Origin: an uncultured Mucispirillum sp.
Lineage (GTDB): Bacteria; Chrysiogenota; Deferribacteres; Deferribacterales; Mucispirillaceae
Length of the DNA stretch: 7,899 bases
Direction: 5' to 3'
Assembly: GCA_945947845.1 (NCBI GenBank)
Contig: CAMEZN010000073.1
Coordinates: 1 to 7,899 of the forward strand
Shown here: positions 6,416-7,899 of the stretch, piece after piece
How the letters are laid out: each line of letters starts with the position of its first letter
Numbering within the stretch: position 1 is the stretch's first letter
Notes under the pieces: model-generated
The model's database searches: none
What the model was told of the DNA's origin: nothing
What the model saw: only the letters and a program-made list of their open reading frames with translations
Position numbers and translations under genes: made by a program

Positions 6416-7899
6416 ATGTCAACAGGTATGATTACAAACACAAATTTGTTTTCTTTATCAAGCTTAGTTGCTGCTGGTAGAAATCAGGGCGATTTAAGTA
6501 AATCTATAAATAGACTTTCATCAGGCTTACGTATAAATACATTTATGGACGACCCATCTCGTATGGCAATTTCAGAAAAAATGAGAGGTTTTATTTTAGG
6601 CCTGCAAACTTCATCACAAAATGCACAAGATGGTATTTCATATCTTCAAACAGCAGAGGGTGCAACAAATGAAATATCAAGTATGCTTCAAAGAATGAGA
6701 GAATTAGCAGTTGAAGGTGCAAACGGTATTTATTCTGCTAATGACAGACTTGAAATTCAAAAAGAAATAGACCAGTTAAAAGAAGAAATTGACAGGATTT
6801 CAGAATCTACTCAGTTTAATACTAAAAAACTTATTAATGGTGAATCAAGTGGTGCATGGAACAGCGGCACAGATAAAATTAGTGCAGTTATTAATGGCAC
6901 AGTAGCTGATGGTAACTATGATATTAATTTTGATGTTAAACCGGGGCAAAACCAAGTGCAGTCTACTCAAATATTCACATTAAGAGAAGGCGAGCTTGGT
7001 GCATATGTTGGCAGCCAAGGCACAACAAATATAGCTCAGGCAAGCAACCCAGATAACATAAAAGATACAGCAGAAGGCAGTTATAATGTTACAGTTCAAA
7101 ACCCAACAGATGGTGGTGTAGCTGGTGATGTTATGTCATCTACAATGACTTATGTAAACAGTTATCAAAAAGAAGGCTCTAATATGGCTTTTGGAACAGT
7201 AACTGCTCTCACTACAAATGAAAGTGGTTATTTTATGGTAGAATTTACAGAAAACAGCACTAATGCAACAGCTGGTGCAAGTTATAGAGTAAAATTTATT
7301 TCAGCAGAAACTGGGGAAGAAGGACAATGGGTAGAATTTACTAGTGTAGATGGTAAATTAACAGGTGCTTATAATTCAAATGGTTTTAACTTAAATTTTG
7401 AAATACCAATGCTTGATGGAGCAAATACAGTAAATGATGGAGATAAATTTTTATTTTCAGTAACAGATTCAAAAGGTGTTACTAATGATGAAGATTTAAT
7501 GGCAAATGGCGGCGGTGCATTACAAATCAGTCAAAACGGAGTGCAAGGACCTACAATAGTTTATAACCAGCCAAACTCTTTAACTAAACCTGATGATAAA
7601 GACGGTATAGTTGAATATAATAATGTAACTGTTTATATGGTAACATTAGATAGTAAAACAGGTTCATTCAGCTCTGGTGAAATCACATTAGGATTTCAAG
7701 AAAATACTGGTGCAGCAGCAAATGGGCAAACATTATCAGGCACAGCTACTATTGAAGTTCGTAAAGGTGGAGAAGCAGCAACTTCTACAACAAAACTTTC
7801 AGAGCTTGCAAATTTTGTTGATGAAAATGGGGTAGAACTTTTTGCTTCTACTCAGGAATTAAAAATATATGGTAATAATACAAATACTACAATTTGTTT
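6416..7899 (+). CDS. Flagellin, N-terminal 494 residues (3' end outside window)
   Basis: This is the main filament subunit type, exported through the flagellar type III apparatus and polymerised at the filament tip. The frame is open from ATG 6416 to the window end. The conserved N-terminal D0/D1 domain (about 1-145) contains INRLSSGLRINTFMDD (31-46), NAQDGISYLQTAEGA (69-83), LQRMRELAVEGANG (91-104) and QKEIDQLKEEIDRIS (115-129). Beyond about 145 comes a variable, Gly/Thr/Asn-rich beta region, still running at 494 with no C-terminal D1/D0 helices. The complete protein must be well over 550 residues, larger than the 495-residue Salmonella FliC. DDPSRMAIS replaces the common DDAAGLAIS. The TLR5-contact stretch QRMRELAV (92-99) is kept. 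No Cys occurs until residue 494. The gene has its own FliA promoter and structured leader. It stands alone here, without other flagellar genes on its left side, so it may be one of several flagellin copies. Confidence 0.95.
   Translation, partial: MSTGMITNTNLFSLSSLVAAGRNQGDLSKSINRLSSGLRINTFMDDPSRMAISEKMRGFILGLQTSSQNAQDGISYLQTAEGATNEISSMLQRMRELAVEGANGIYSANDRLEIQKEIDQLKEEIDRISESTQFNTKKLINGESSGAWNSGTDKISAVINGTVADGNYDINFDVKPGQNQVQSTQIFTLREGELGAYVGSQGTTNIAQASNPDNIKDTAEGSYNVTVQNPTDGGVAGDVMSSTMTYVNSYQKEGSNMAFGTVTALTTNESGYFMVEFTENSTNATAGASYRVKFISAETGEEGQWVEFTSVDGKLTGAYNSNGFNLNFEIPMLDGANTVNDGDKFLFSVTDSKGVTNDEDLMANGGGALQISQNGVQGPTIVYNQPNSLTKPDDKDGIVEYNNVTVYMVTLDSKTGSFSSGEITLGFQENTGAAANGQTLSGTATIEVRKGGEAATSTTKLSELANFVDENGVELFASTQELKIYGNNTNTTIC

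Overview
The window is low-GC DNA with tight bacterial gene spacing, clear Shine-Dalgarno sites, a lipoprotein, a sec-type signal peptide and a flagellin behind a FliA (sigma-28) promoter. This points to a motile, AT-rich Gram-negative bacterium. A gut Deferribacterota lineage such as Mucispirillum would fit, but that is inferred from overall character and not shown by a marker gene.

Layout. (1) 1-866: 3' part of a YifB/ComM-type Mg-chelatase-like AAA+ ATPase, entering at its Walker A motif. (2) 1021-2376: a full-length glpT (glycerol-3-phosphate/phosphate antiporter) with its own promoter, a strong RBS and a strong terminator, but broken by one in-frame TGA where a conserved glycine is expected. 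(3) 2675-4408: a two-gene unit, a DUF4143-type ATPase with altered catalytic motifs followed 6 bases later by a small lipoprotein gene. (4) 4537-6189, minus strand: a large exported protein of unknown function. Its signal peptide is separated from the rest by an in-frame TAA, so only a leaderless 520-residue frame from 6099 is intact. (5) 6190-6415: a divergent control region with a near-consensus sigma-28 promoter and a roughly 125-nt structured leader. (6) 6416 to the window end: the N-terminal 494 residues of an unusually large flagellin.

The genes do not form one pathway. The ATPase and lipoprotein look co-translated. The flagellin has the most readable regulation: sigma-28 transcription and possible CsrA control at the leader. 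The most unusual signal is that two otherwise clean genes each carry one premature stop with no frameshift. This could be early gene decay, base-calling error or, for the TGA only, recoding. No undescribed multi-gene system could be supported.
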